Shown here one piece after another: positions 8,869 to 19,025 of a stretch of 64,000 nucleotides of DNA. Where the stretch lies: assembly GCA_964643355.1 (NCBI GenBank), contig CAZXPW010000020.1, positions 6,876-70,875 on the forward strand. Direction: 5' to 3'. The notes below the pieces were generated by a model, which worked only from the letters and a program-made list of their open reading frames with translations, searched no databases and had not been told where the DNA came from. Each line of letters begins with the position of its first letter. The stretch's first letter is position 1. The translations under genes and the position numbers were made by a program. The DNA is from FEN-1350 sp964643355. GTDB taxonomy: Bacteria > Planctomycetota > Phycisphaerae > Sedimentisphaerales > Anaerohalosphaeraceae.

Positions 8869-10146
8869 ATGGTCATCTCCTGTCAGAATGCGCAAGATAC
8901 CGTCTCCCTGGCTCAGGCGGCGCAGGCGGTTCGGACATATTTTGCCGAGTCCAACTACTACGGCAAGCGGATCCTGTTGATCGTGCCGGACAACACGCGC
9001 TCGGGCCCCATCGGCGAGATTTTCCAGATGATCTTCGAAGCCGTGGAAGGTCAAGCGGCGGCCGTTGGTGTGTTGTTTGCGCTGGGGACTCACCAGCCGA
9101 TGACCGAAGAGCAGATGTGCAAGCGACTGTCCCTGACGATCGAACAGCGAAAGGGCCGTTATGCGGGCGTACGGTTTTTCAACCACGAATGGGACAAACC
9201 CGAGATGTTCCGTTCGATCGGAACGATTTCCGCCGATCACATCGACAGGATTTCCGAGGGGCTGTTTCGCGAAGAGGTTGATGTGGCTGTCAACAAACGG
9301 ATCTTCGAGTATGACGAATTGATGATTCTCGGTCCGGTCTTTCCGCACGAGGTCGTCGGTTTTTCCGGAGGCCACAAGTACATCTTTCCCGGCATCGCGG
9401 GAGCCGAAATCATCGATTTTTTTCACTGGCTTGGCGCCGTCGTGACCAATCCGTGGATCAATGGCAATATCGATACGCCCACGCGGAAGGTCGTCGAAAC
9501 GGCTGCGGCCATGGTCGCCGTCCCGCGGACACTCTTTGCCGTTGTCGCAATCGGCAATCAGCTCAAGGGGTTGTTCATCGGGGATGTCGCCCAGGCCTGG
9601 CGTCAGGCGGCCGAGTTGTCACGGCAGGTTCATATTGTCTATACGGATCGGACCTACAACACCGTTCTGGGGATTGCTCCGGAAATGTACGACGACATTT
9701 GGACGGCCGGTAAGGTGATGTACAAGCTCGAACCGATCCTGGCTGACGGGGCGACCCTCATTATCTATGCCCCGCACATCACGGAAGTGTCCTACACCCA
9801 CGGAAAAATCCTCGACCGCATCGGATATCATACGCGGGATTACTTCCTCAAACAGGGAGATCGCTTCAAGGATTTCCCGCGAGGGGTCTTGGCGCATTCC
9901 ACGCATGTCAAGGGCATCGGTACTTACATAGACGGCGTCGAAAAGCCGCGGGTCCATGTGGTGTTGGCCACGCGAATCCCCAAATCCCGTTGCGACAAAA
10001 TCAACCTCGGCTACATGGATCCTGACTCGATCCGGGTGGCCGATTACCAAAACCGGCAAAACGAAGGCGTGCTGGTTGTGGAGCATGCGGGGGAACTGCT
10101 GCACCGGCTGAAAAGCGGAGTTATTCCAAAGATTCCGAAAGAATAG
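8869..10146 (+). CDS. LarA-family (DUF2088) nickel-dependent racemase/epimerase
   Basis: A 425-residue protein from ATG 8869, preceded by AGGAA that overlaps the stop of the HAD gene; an in-frame ATG at 8824 would overlap the HAD gene by 34 bases. LarA hallmarks: DNTRSGP (the Arg of the D-x-TR motif), GTHQPMTEEQ with the catalytic His, PHEVVGFSGG and GHKYIFPGIAG, whose Lys corresponds to the lysine that anchors the nickel-pincer nucleotide. The family includes lactate and malate racemases and a D-gluconate 2-epimerase. The usual N-terminal beta segment before DITRP is shorter here. Beside an SDR and 6-phosphogluconate dehydrogenase, an aldonate 2-epimerase fits better than lactate racemase, by inference. 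The cofactor genes larB, larC and larE are not in the window. Confidence 0.85.
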   Translation: MVISCQNAQDTVSLAQAAQAVRTYFAESNYYGKRILLIVPDNTRSGPIGEIFQMIFEAVEGQAAAVGVLFALGTHQPMTEEQMCKRLSLTIEQRKGRYAGVRFFNHEWDKPEMFRSIGTISADHIDRISEGLFREEVDVAVNKRIFEYDELMILGPVFPHEVVGFSGGHKYIFPGIAGAEIIDFFHWLGAVVTNPWINGNIDTPTRKVVETAAAMVAVPRTLFAVVAIGNQLKGLFIGDVAQAWRQAAELSRQVHIVYTDRTYNTVLGIAPEMYDDIWTAGKVMYKLEPILADGATLIIYAPHITEVSYTHGKILDRIGYHTRDYFLKQGDRFKDFPRGVLAHSTHVKGIGTYIDGVEKPRVHVVLATRIPKSRCDKINLGYMDPDSIRVADYQNRQNEGVLVVEHAGELLHRLKSGVIPKIPKE

Positions 10147-10205
10147 TCAATCGTCAATATTCAATAGTCAAGGTATTCATAATCCATTGAATCGGGAGAA
10201 CTCAA

Positions 10206-11657
<1,452 letters not shown>

Positions 11658-11682
11658 TTCGAACTTCTTCTGGCAACCGAAG

Positions 11683-11711
11683 AACCCCCGGCAAAATACC
11701 GGGGGTTTTTT
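11683..11711 (+). terminator. Rho-independent terminator after gnd
   Basis: A 9-bp perfect stem AACCCCCGG / CCGGGGGTT (11683-11691 and 11699-11707) is followed by a run of six T. It lies 25 bases past the gnd stop and ends the carbohydrate operon. Confidence 0.9.
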
Positions 11712-11787
11712 ATGGATCGAGGGGATGTCATTCGTGGAATATCGAGGATTCAATTCAAAAGATTTTTTCGAGAATCCAAAGGCGGGG

Positions 11788-11816
11788 TTGACGGCCCTTC
11801 GATTGCTTCCTATCAT
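11788..11816 (+). promoter_or_regulatory. Sigma70-type promoter for the trehalose pair, possibly leaderless
   Basis: TTGACG (11788-11793), a 17-base spacer and TATCAT (11811-11816) match the consensus at five of six positions in each box. Transcription would start around 11823, directly at the ATG at 11824, so the message would have almost no leader. No ribosome binding site is visible before that ATG, which agrees with a leaderless start. Confidence 0.55.
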
Positions 11817-11823
11817 ACCAGCG

Positions 11824-13608
11824 ATGACGGAAACAAACTGTCACAAATATCGTTTGGGGATTATCGGGAACTGCTCCTATCTGGCGTACATTGACGACCG
11901 GGCCTCGGTGCGGTGGTTGTGCATGCCCAGATTCGACAGCAGCTTCCTGTTCGGCTCATTGCTGGATCCGGACAAGGGCGGGGAATTTTCCGTTCTTCCC
12001 GCCGCCTCCTTTGATTCGCATCAATATTATATCTCAAATACCAATGTTCTCTGTACAGAATTTAAGAATTCCGAGGAGGGATTTCGCGTCGTCGATTTTG
12101 CGCCGCGGTATTACCAGTATGACCGGTATTTTCGTCCCCACATGCTGGTCCGAAAGATCGAACCCCTTCGAGGCCAGCCGAGGATCGCCGTTCGTTGTCT
12201 GCCGGTGGGGGATTATGGAAACATTCGACCGGAAATCGTATTGGGCAGCAGCCATATTCGATATCTCAACCTGGACGGACATGTCCGATTGACGACGGAT
12301 ATTCCGCTGCAATATGTGGCCAAATCCAAGGTTTTTGTTCTGAACGGACCTCGATACATGGTCTTCAGCTACGGACCTCCGCTGGAGGCCCCGCTGGTTT
12401 CTACGGCGGAAAGCTTTCTGGAAAAGACCCGTTCCTACTGGTTGAACTGGATCAAGACAACGACGATCGCCCCCATTTTTCAGGACTGGATCATCCGTTC
12501 GGCCCTTGTTCTCAAGCTTCATCAGTACGAAGATACGGGAGCGATCATCGCGGCCGGAACCACCAGCTTGCCCGAATTTCCCGGATCCGGCCGAACTTGG
12601 GATTATCGCTATTGCTGGCTGCGAGATACCTACTACACGCTTAACGCCTTTAACAATGTCGGCCACTTTGAAGAGCTCGAACGGTTTTTCCACTATGTCC
12701 AGAATCTCATCGCCGACGATGGATTTCGGATTCGGCCCTTATATTCTGTCACCGGAGATCCCGTGCCCTCCGAACAACACCTCGATCTGGAGGGCTATCA
12801 GGGCAACGGGCCCGTTCGAATTGGAAACGATGCGACCGTACAAAAACAACACGATGTATATGGCCAGGTCCTGATCAGCTTGTTACCTTTGTATATCGAT
12901 CGCCGTCTGGAGTATATGAACACCCGTCAAACCCTGAACCTTGTCCGTCATCTTTTGCATCAGATCGAGACGGTTTTCGACGAGCCCGATTCCGGTATCT
13001 GGGAATTTCGCGGTCGGTTTCAGCAGCATTGTCATACCTATCTGTTTCACTGGGCGGGGAGTCAATCGGCGCTGAAAATCGGCGAAATCTTACGGGATTC
13101 GGGAATTTGTGAGAAGGCCTCCCTGCTGATCCGGCGAAGCCGCGATAAAATCGAGGCCTGTTACGATACGACTCGAAAGGTATTCACGCAGGCCGTTGGA
13201 AACGGACACCTGGATGCCAGTACCCTTCAACTGATTAACTTGAGATATCTCGACCCGGCTTCGGATCGGGCCCGACACCACCTGGCGGCATTGGAGGCCG
13301 AATTGAAAACGGCCCAAGGGCAATTCCATCGGTATCTGCACCCCGACGATTTTGGGGCCCCCAAGGCGTCGTTTCTGGCGACCGCCTTTTGGTATATGGA
13401 AGCCCTGGCCTGTGTGGGTCGGGTCGAAGAAGCGATGGAGGCGCTGGAACGGCTCTTATCCACCGCCAACTCTCTCGGCCTGTTTAGCGAAGACGCCTGT
13501 CCCGACGGCTCCCAATGGGGCAATTTTCCCCAAACCTACAGCCATGTCGGTCTGATGAACGCCGTGTTTCGGATCGCGCGGAAGTTGGACCGTCCAATGT
13601 TTCTGTGA
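11824..13608 (+). CDS. Glycoside hydrolase family 15 protein (glucoamylase/trehalase type)
   Basis: A 594-residue protein. The open frame extends far upstream, but the family starts at KYRLGIIGNCSYLAYID, so ATG 11824 is chosen. Residues 1-230 form the N-terminal beta domain and 240-590 the (alpha/alpha)6 barrel. Visible motifs are GRTWDYRYCWLRDTYYTLNA (substrate site), GIWEFRG (region of the acid Glu) and GNFPQTYSHVGLMNAV with SED shortly before it (region of the base Glu). The block after GIWEFRG differs from the usual HYTHSKVM, so the substrate pocket may differ. Family members cut terminal glucose from starch-like glucans, and some are trehalases. There is no signal peptide, so it is cytoplasmic. 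The gene lies 13 bases before the trehalose synthesis gene, so trehalose turnover is a likely role. Confidence 0.85.
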   Translation: MTETNCHKYRLGIIGNCSYLAYIDDRASVRWLCMPRFDSSFLFGSLLDPDKGGEFSVLPAASFDSHQYYISNTNVLCTEFKNSEEGFRVVDFAPRYYQYDRYFRPHMLVRKIEPLRGQPRIAVRCLPVGDYGNIRPEIVLGSSHIRYLNLDGHVRLTTDIPLQYVAKSKVFVLNGPRYMVFSYGPPLEAPLVSTAESFLEKTRSYWLNWIKTTTIAPIFQDWIIRSALVLKLHQYEDTGAIIAAGTTSLPEFPGSGRTWDYRYCWLRDTYYTLNAFNNVGHFEELERFFHYVQNLIADDGFRIRPLYSVTGDPVPSEQHLDLEGYQGNGPVRIGNDATVQKQHDVYGQVLISLLPLYIDRRLEYMNTRQTLNLVRHLLHQIETVFDEPDSGIWEFRGRFQQHCHTYLFHWAGSQSALKIGEILRDSGICEKASLLIRRSRDKIEACYDTTRKVFTQAVGNGHLDASTLQLINLRYLDPASDRARHHLAALEAELKTAQGQFHRYLHPDDFGAPKASFLATAFWYMEALACVGRVEEAMEALERLLSTANSLGLFSEDACPDGSQWGNFPQTYSHVGLMNAVFRIARKLDRPMFL

Positions 13609-13621
13609 TCGGGATACCCGT

Positions 13622-15877
13622 ATGCCGGAAACGATGACCAAAACCGGGAATCGGATTGTGCTGGTATCATACCGCCTGCCGTTTCGCCTTCAAGACGGTC
13701 AGCGCGTGCAAAGTTCCGGTGGTCTTGTGTCGTCCATCCTGGCGCTGACGCAAAGCCAGGCGACGGAGGGCGTCAAGCGGTTTGAGGGTGAAATCCTCTG
13801 GGTCGGCCGAGCGGAAAATTCCCCGGAAGAACTGACGCAGCTTCAGAAGCAGTCGGGACCGTTTCGTTTGATTCCGGTATCGATCGATCCGGAACTGGAC
13901 AAACGATACTACGGCGGTTTTTGTAACGATACGATCTGGCCACTGTTCCACTATTTTTCGTCCATGGCCGCATATGTCGAAGATCATTACGAGGCCTATC
14001 AACTGGCCAATCGGCAGTTCGCGCAGCAATTGGAGTCGATATTGCAGCCCGACGACTGGATCTGGATTCACGACTATCAGCTTATGCTGCTTCCGGATAG
14101 GATTCGGACCGTGTTCCCGGATGCCAGTATCGGTTTCTTTTTGCATATTCCATTTCCGTCCGTGGAAATCTTCCGTCTGATGCCCCGCCCCTGGAGGCAG
14201 GCCCTGTTACAGGGAATGCTCGGAGCCGATGTGATCGGGTTTCATACCTTCGATTATGCCCAGTATTTTCTCCGGGCCGTCAGCCGGACCCTCGGACTGG
14301 AAACCGCCCCGACCTCCGCTATGGTGGAAGGCCGGATTGTTCGCGTGGACGCCTTTCCCCTGGGCATCGACTATCGGCGGTTTCAAGACGCCCTCAACTC
14401 CCCCCAAGTGATGGCCGAACGGCAAAACCTTCATAAAATCCTCGGCGGTAAGAAACTGATTTTTTCCGTGGATCGCCTGGATTACACCAAGGGATTGCTC
14501 GAACGGCTTCTGGGATTCGAGTATTTCCTGGAAACCCATCCGGAATGGCATCAAAAAATCGTTTTTAATATGGTCGTCGTGCCCTCCCGCGAGATCGTTG
14601 CGCGGTATCAGGACATGAAAAAGGAAATCGAGGCCACGGTCGGACGCATCAACGGCAAGTATGGATCTCTGGTCTGGAGGCCCCTGGTTTATGAATACCG
14701 CTCTCTGGCCTTCGCGGAGATGGTGGCGCTCTATGCCTCAAGCGAAGTCGGATTGATCACCCCCATTCGGGACGGGATGAACCTGGTGGCCAAGGAGTAT
14801 CTGGCCTGTCAGGGGGAACCCACCGGAGTCCTGGTCCTGAGCGAAATGGCCGGAGCGGCGGCGGAACTCAGCGAGGCGATTCTTGTCAATCCCACCGACA
14901 AAAAGGAAGTGGCCGCTGCGATCGCCAAAGCCCTGTCGATCCCCGAAGAACAGCGAAAAACCGCGCTGTCGCACATGCAGAATCGCCTGAAACGGTACGA
15001 TGTCTATTCCTGGGCGCAGGATTTTTTTGAAACCATGAAACAGGTTCGACGGGAATATCGCATCCGCCGGGTGCGCCTGCTCAGCGAGCCGGTCGAAAAT
15101 GAAGTCGCCAACCAATTCGCTCGCGCGTCCCGTCGCATTCTGTTTCTCGATTACGACGGAACGCTGGTTCCGTTCTCCCGACAGCCCGAAACCGCTGTCC
15201 CGGCCCAGTCCCTGCTGGATCCGTTGAAACGCCTGGCCGCCGACGAGGGAAATAGTCTGATCATCATCAGTGGACGAAAAAAAGAATTCCTGGACCGTTG
15301 TTTTCCGACCCTCAAACTGATCCTGATCGCGGAACACGGGGCCTTCATTCGAAGACCGGGAGCCGAATGGATCAGCAATGTCGATACGGACGCGACATGG
15401 AAACAATCCGTTTGGCCGATCCTGCAACGATACGCCGACCGGTGCAATGGTGCATTCATCGAAGACAAGGCCGTTTCCCTCGTTTGGCATTATCGGAATG
15501 CCGAACCTGAAATGGGACAGTTGCGCTCGCAGGAATTGAAAGATGAACTTCGGGACTTGTTCTCCCGCGATAGCGTCCTGCAGGTCATGGCCGGAGACAA
15601 GATCATCGAAGTCAAAAAATCCGGATACAACAAGGGTTCGGTAGCCGCCAAGCTGCTGGCCACGATGGAATATGACTTCCTGATGGCCGTTGGCGACGAT
15701 ACGACGGATGAGGACCTCTTTCATGCTCTGCCGCCGAAAGCCCTGACCCTGAAAGTCGGTACAAGCCCATCGCTGGCGCGATTCAATCTGATGAATCAAC
15801 AGGAAGTCATTCGCCTTTTACAGCGGCTGGCCGATGCCGGTTCACGATCCGGAAATCCTGCGGAGCAAATCCTGTGA
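13622..15877 (+). CDS. Fused trehalose-6-phosphate synthase / phosphatase
   Basis: A 751-residue two-domain protein. Residues 10-480 are GT20 (OtsA): SSGGLVSSI in the UDP-sugar loop region, WIHDYQLMLLP, FFLHIPFPS, GFHTFDYAQYF, SVDRLDYTKGL and RDGMNLVAKEY. Residues 500-740 are a HAD phosphatase (OtsB): LFLDYDGTLVP (two catalytic Asp), IIISGR, EHGAF and GDDTTDEDLF. It makes trehalose 6-phosphate from UDP-glucose (or a related nucleotide) and glucose 6-phosphate and then removes the phosphate. Fused OtsA-OtsB proteins are known from several bacterial groups and eukaryotes. With the GH15 gene just upstream it may form a synthesis and breakdown pair for an osmolyte or storage sugar. There is a second in-frame ATG at 13634. 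Confidence 0.95.
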   Translation: MPETMTKTGNRIVLVSYRLPFRLQDGQRVQSSGGLVSSILALTQSQATEGVKRFEGEILWVGRAENSPEELTQLQKQSGPFRLIPVSIDPELDKRYYGGFCNDTIWPLFHYFSSMAAYVEDHYEAYQLANRQFAQQLESILQPDDWIWIHDYQLMLLPDRIRTVFPDASIGFFLHIPFPSVEIFRLMPRPWRQALLQGMLGADVIGFHTFDYAQYFLRAVSRTLGLETAPTSAMVEGRIVRVDAFPLGIDYRRFQDALNSPQVMAERQNLHKILGGKKLIFSVDRLDYTKGLLERLLGFEYFLETHPEWHQKIVFNMVVVPSREIVARYQDMKKEIEATVGRINGKYGSLVWRPLVYEYRSLAFAEMVALYASSEVGLITPIRDGMNLVAKEYLACQGEPTGVLVLSEMAGAAAELSEAILVNPTDKKEVAAAIAKALSIPEEQRKTALSHMQNRLKRYDVYSWAQDFFETMKQVRREYRIRRVRLLSEPVENEVANQFARASRRILFLDYDGTLVPFSRQPETAVPAQSLLDPLKRLAADEGNSLIIISGRKKEFLDRCFPTLKLILIAEHGAFIRRPGAEWISNVDTDATWKQSVWPILQRYADRCNGAFIEDKAVSLVWHYRNAEPEMGQLRSQELKDELRDLFSRDSVLQVMAGDKIIEVKKSGYNKGSVAAKLLATMEYDFLMAVGDDTTDEDLFHALPPKALTLKVGTSPSLARFNLMNQQEVIRLLQRLADAGSRSGNPAEQIL

Positions 15878-15882
15878 GAAAA

Positions 15883-15908
15883 GAAGGCCTCCCGAATGGG
15901 AGGCCTTC
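15883..15908 (-). terminator. Terminator between convergent genes, T-run on minus strand
   Basis: An 11-bp perfect stem GAAGGCCTCCC / GGGAGGCCTTC with a 4-base loop lies between the stops of the trehalose gene (plus) and the oxidoreductase gene (minus). The T-rich tail TTCTTTTCTC is on the minus strand. The stem alone could also end the plus-strand transcript. Confidence 0.75.
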
Positions 15909-15943
15909 CGTCAGTCCAATCCGGATAAGGATACCCGCGTCGA

Positions 15944-17275
15944 TTATCCGTTCAGCGTCCAGCCCTGGCGGTATTGCTTGCGCAGCAGGGCGTTGGCCTC
16001 CGGGCTGTTTTTGACCTGGCCGGTTGCCCCGTCGTACTCCAGCTTCTTGCCAACGCGATACGCCACCAGCCCCAGCAACATCATCTCAATGCAATTTCCG
16101 CCGTACTCAAAATCGCAACTGGTCTTGAGATTGCCCTTGCAGGCATTGATCCATTCCTTCTGGAAATTTCCAATGGCCGGCAGGATCTTCTCCTTGGGCC
16201 GACGATTGTAATAGGTCATGTCCGTGTCTTTGCCGATCGGCAGGATGATTCTCGAATCGAAGTTGCAGATCAAAAATCCCTTGGTGCCCTTGAACATCGC
16301 GCCGTGATCAATCTTATTCAGATCGATATATTCCTTCGGCGTGCGGGGCATATATCCGCCCTGATACCATGAAATCCGCATCGGTCCGCGCCAACTGTTG
16401 GCCGGGAAATCAAAGTGGGTTTCAAGTTCCACGGGGGTGACTTCGGGATTGAATTCCTGACCCTTGCCTTCTGCGGTGGTCGGAAGTTCCGCTTCAACGG
16501 CGTCCCAGATCAGGTCCATCGTGTGGCTGCCCATGTCGCCGACCTGACCGCTGCCAAAGTCCCAGTACATGTTCCATTGCAGGCAATTGGCCCCCGGCCC
16601 TCCCGAAAAGTAACCCGGATTGTAGGGATGATCCGTTGCGATCGGACCCAGCCACAAATCATAGTGCAAATGAGCCGGCGGAGTGCCTTCCGCGGGCAAA
16701 TACCCCTTGCGACGGATTTGCCGATTCCCCCAGGCATACGCGTCGGTCACCGTCCCAATCGCTCCGTCGCGAATGAGTTCCTGCACCCGGTTAAAGTTTT
16801 CCAGTTCGTGCCGCTGCGTGCCGACCTGCGTGGCCAGCTTGTTCTTGTTCTTCAGGTAATTGGCCCGCACCGTCCGGACCTCTTCCACCGTGTTGCCCAG
16901 CGGCTTTTCACAATAGACATGCATTCCGCGATTGAGGGCCCAGTTGGCCACAAATGCGTGGGTAAAGTCGGTTGTGCAGATGACCACGGCGTCAATGTCC
17001 TTCTGTTCCAGACACTGTCTCCAATCCACATACTTGGTGGCCTTGGGAAACCGCTCGGCCGCGCCGACCATGTGTTCTTCGTTGATGTCGCAGAGGGCCA
17101 CGACATTTTCGCTGGAAATCGGTCCGAAATGCGCTTCCCCTCGTCCCCAGCTTCCGATCAGGGCGATGTGAAGTTTATTGCTGGCCGCATCGGCGCCGAA
17201 CAACCGAACCCCCGGCATGATCATGGGGACTATTCCGGCCGCCGCGGCCGTCTTGAGAAATTCCCGTCGTCGCAT
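15944..17275 (-). CDS. Exported Gfo/Idh/MocA family oxidoreductase
   Basis: A 443-residue protein starting at ATG 17275 with GGGAG before it. The N-terminus MRRREFLKTAAAAG is a twin-arginine signal followed by a hydrophobic stretch to GADAAS. The dinucleotide loop is degenerate: LIGSWGRGEAHFG instead of GxGxxG. It then has CEKPLGNTVEE with the family Lys and GTQRHELENF, and in the C-terminal part GDMGSHTMDLIWDA, which carries the Asp-x-x-x-His pair of the family. The product presumably folds with NAD(P) in the cytoplasm and acts outside it on an unknown sugar. The NamZ-like gene lies upstream on the same strand with a 142-base gap, so shared transcription is possible. Confidence 0.88.
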   Translation of the reverse strand: MRRREFLKTAAAAGIVPMIMPGVRLFGADAASNKLHIALIGSWGRGEAHFGPISSENVVALCDINEEHMVGAAERFPKATKYVDWRQCLEQKDIDAVVICTTDFTHAFVANWALNRGMHVYCEKPLGNTVEEVRTVRANYLKNKNKLATQVGTQRHELENFNRVQELIRDGAIGTVTDAYAWGNRQIRRKGYLPAEGTPPAHLHYDLWLGPIATDHPYNPGYFSGGPGANCLQWNMYWDFGSGQVGDMGSHTMDLIWDAVEAELPTTAEGKGQEFNPEVTPVELETHFDFPANSWRGPMRISWYQGGYMPRTPKEYIDLNKIDHGAMFKGTKGFLICNFDSRIILPIGKDTDMTYYNRRPKEKILPAIGNFQKEWINACKGNLKTSCDFEYGGNCIEMMLLGLVAYRVGKKLEYDGATGQVKNSPEANALLRKQYRQGWTLNG

Positions 17276-17417
17276 GGTATCGCTCTCCCGTTAATGATCG
17301 TATCTGCAGGTTTACCCGTCGATGCCGTTGCAGGACGGGAACCGATCGACTTTGTGAAACCATACCCCCATGAATATAACAAATTGCCTTGGAAAAACAA
17401 TACGCAAAAGCCGGGAC

Positions 17418-18650
17418 TTATTCCCGTTTGTAGAGAACAATCGACTTGCAGGCAGATCGAAAAATCTCGCTGTCGGTTTTCCACTGCGTCTTCAGATTCA
17501 CCAGATCCCCTTTTTGTTCAATACACAATCGTACCGAGTCCGTCCCGCAAAGCAGGTCAAAATGACGGGCGAGAAATTTGAAATCATGGGGGTAGCAGCG
17601 GGCCAGTGTCTCGATAATTCGTACGCCCGTCCAGAAGGGTTCACACAGGTCGCGGTCCGTGATAACGATTTCGCAGCCGCGGCAGATCTGACCCTGACAT
17701 TTTGAGGATGTGGGTTTGAATTCAGCGGAACGAAAGAATACCCCCCCCAGTTTGAGGGAATTGAGCGTGTTGGCCAGTTCCGAGCCGTTGATCCAGGGGG
17801 CTCCGAATTGAAGAAAGGGTTTGTCGGTGCCGCGGCCTTCCGAAAGATTGGTCCCTTCGATCAGGCAGGTGCCAGGATAAGCGATTGCGGCCTCTAAGGT
17901 TCGAATATTTGGCGAAGGGGGAATAAACGGCAATCCCGTCTGATCCCACCAGGTCGAACGGGTCCATTGCTCCAGTGGAATGACGGTTAGATTGGCCTTT
18001 ATACTGTCTTTGAGCCAGCCCTGGTCATTGATCAGCCGGGCCAGTTCAGCGATCGTCAGTCCGTACCGTACGGGGATCGGATAAAGGCCGATAAAGCTGG
18101 CAAATTTCGGATCCAGCAGGGGACCTTCAATGTGCCGTCCCCCGAGAGGATTCGGCCGGTCCAGGACCACAAAGGGAATACCGATTTCCGCGGCCGCCTC
18201 CATAGAAACCGCCAGGGTCGATAGGTAGGTATAGAATCGGGCCCCGACATCCTGAATATCAAAAACCAGCGCTTCCACATCCTGAAGCATCTGTGGTGTC
18301 GGTTTTCGAGTCTGCCCATACAGACTGTAGATCGGGATCGGATGGGAGGAACCTGCCAGGGATTGGACCTCAACCCCCGCCTCGAATTTTCCGTCAAAAC
18401 CGTGTTCAGGACTGAAAATAGCGACAACTCGAGTTCCCGGCAGGGATGACAAGACCTCGACCGTCGTTTTTCCTTCACGATTGATCCCGCTGTGATTGGT
18501 GATCACCCCCAGCCGTTTGTTGTTTAACATACGGCCGTAAGTTCGCAGGTTATCTAAGCCAACGACAACCCTCTGATCGGCGTCGGTTTGACCGAGACTC
18601 TGCTGGGATACTGCCCCCAAAAACAAAATCATCAGGATCCTTCTGTTCAT
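17418..18650 (-). CDS. DUF1343 protein, NamZ-like exo-beta-N-acetylmuramidase (GH171)
   Basis: A 410-residue protein from ATG 18650 with GGAG six bases before it; the in-frame TTG at 18668 is less likely. A signal peptide is visible (MNRRILMILFLGAVSQQSLG). DUF1343 motifs: GVITNHSGI, IFSPEHGFDG, SLYGQTRKPT, LVFDIQDVGARFYTY, VLDRPNPLGG and GTNLSEGRGTDKPF. Members with known activity (NamZ of Bacillus, GH171) release terminal N-acetylmuramic acid from peptidoglycan fragments. The Glu and His of SPEHGFDG and the Asp-Arg of VLDRPNP fit catalytic positions by family position. Its place before an exported oxidoreductase suggests use of wall-derived or environmental amino sugars, which is an inference. 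Confidence 0.88.
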   Translation of the reverse strand: MNRRILMILFLGAVSQQSLGQTDADQRVVVGLDNLRTYGRMLNNKRLGVITNHSGINREGKTTVEVLSSLPGTRVVAIFSPEHGFDGKFEAGVEVQSLAGSSHPIPIYSLYGQTRKPTPQMLQDVEALVFDIQDVGARFYTYLSTLAVSMEAAAEIGIPFVVLDRPNPLGGRHIEGPLLDPKFASFIGLYPIPVRYGLTIAELARLINDQGWLKDSIKANLTVIPLEQWTRSTWWDQTGLPFIPPSPNIRTLEAAIAYPGTCLIEGTNLSEGRGTDKPFLQFGAPWINGSELANTLNSLKLGGVFFRSAEFKPTSSKCQGQICRGCEIVITDRDLCEPFWTGVRIIETLARCYPHDFKFLARHFDLLCGTDSVRLCIEQKGDLVNLKTQWKTDSEIFRSACKSIVLYKRE

Positions 18651-18818
18651 GATTGGCTCCACGATCAAATCCGAGATTGATTCCGATTGGGAGTACTGTA
18701 TCCATTCGCCACCCGAATTTCAAGATTGTGGGTACCGCGGTTCAGTGATTTCCAAGAATTGCGTCCATGAGACTTGCGGAATCGGGTTCTGAAAAACGAC
18801 GGGGTTGGTCTCCGCGAA

Positions 18819-18836
18819 ATTCTAACACAATTCTAA
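18819..18836. promoter_or_regulatory. Candidate Pho-box-like direct repeat upstream of pst operon
   Basis: ATTCTAA is repeated exactly at 18819-18825 and 18830-18836 with a 4-base spacer (CACA), which gives an 11-base period and the 7+4+7 layout of PhoB/PhoP boxes. The bases differ from the enteric consensus CTGTCAT. It is about 190 bases before pstS. The rest of the gap 18651-19025 shows no gene. Confidence 0.35.
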
Positions 18837-19025
18837 TGTTTCAAATTCGTTTGTAAGGATATCATTAGCTTTCGATAAGCAGACGGAACATCGATTACGC
18901 AAAAAGCGATTGGGAGCCGTTTGGGAAAAGGATTGACTTCTTTCCGGGGACCGGATATACACGAATCGTTTTTCCGGCCCGAGAAGTCCTATCCAAAGGT
19001 TCATCTGATCCGAAAGGACGCTATT

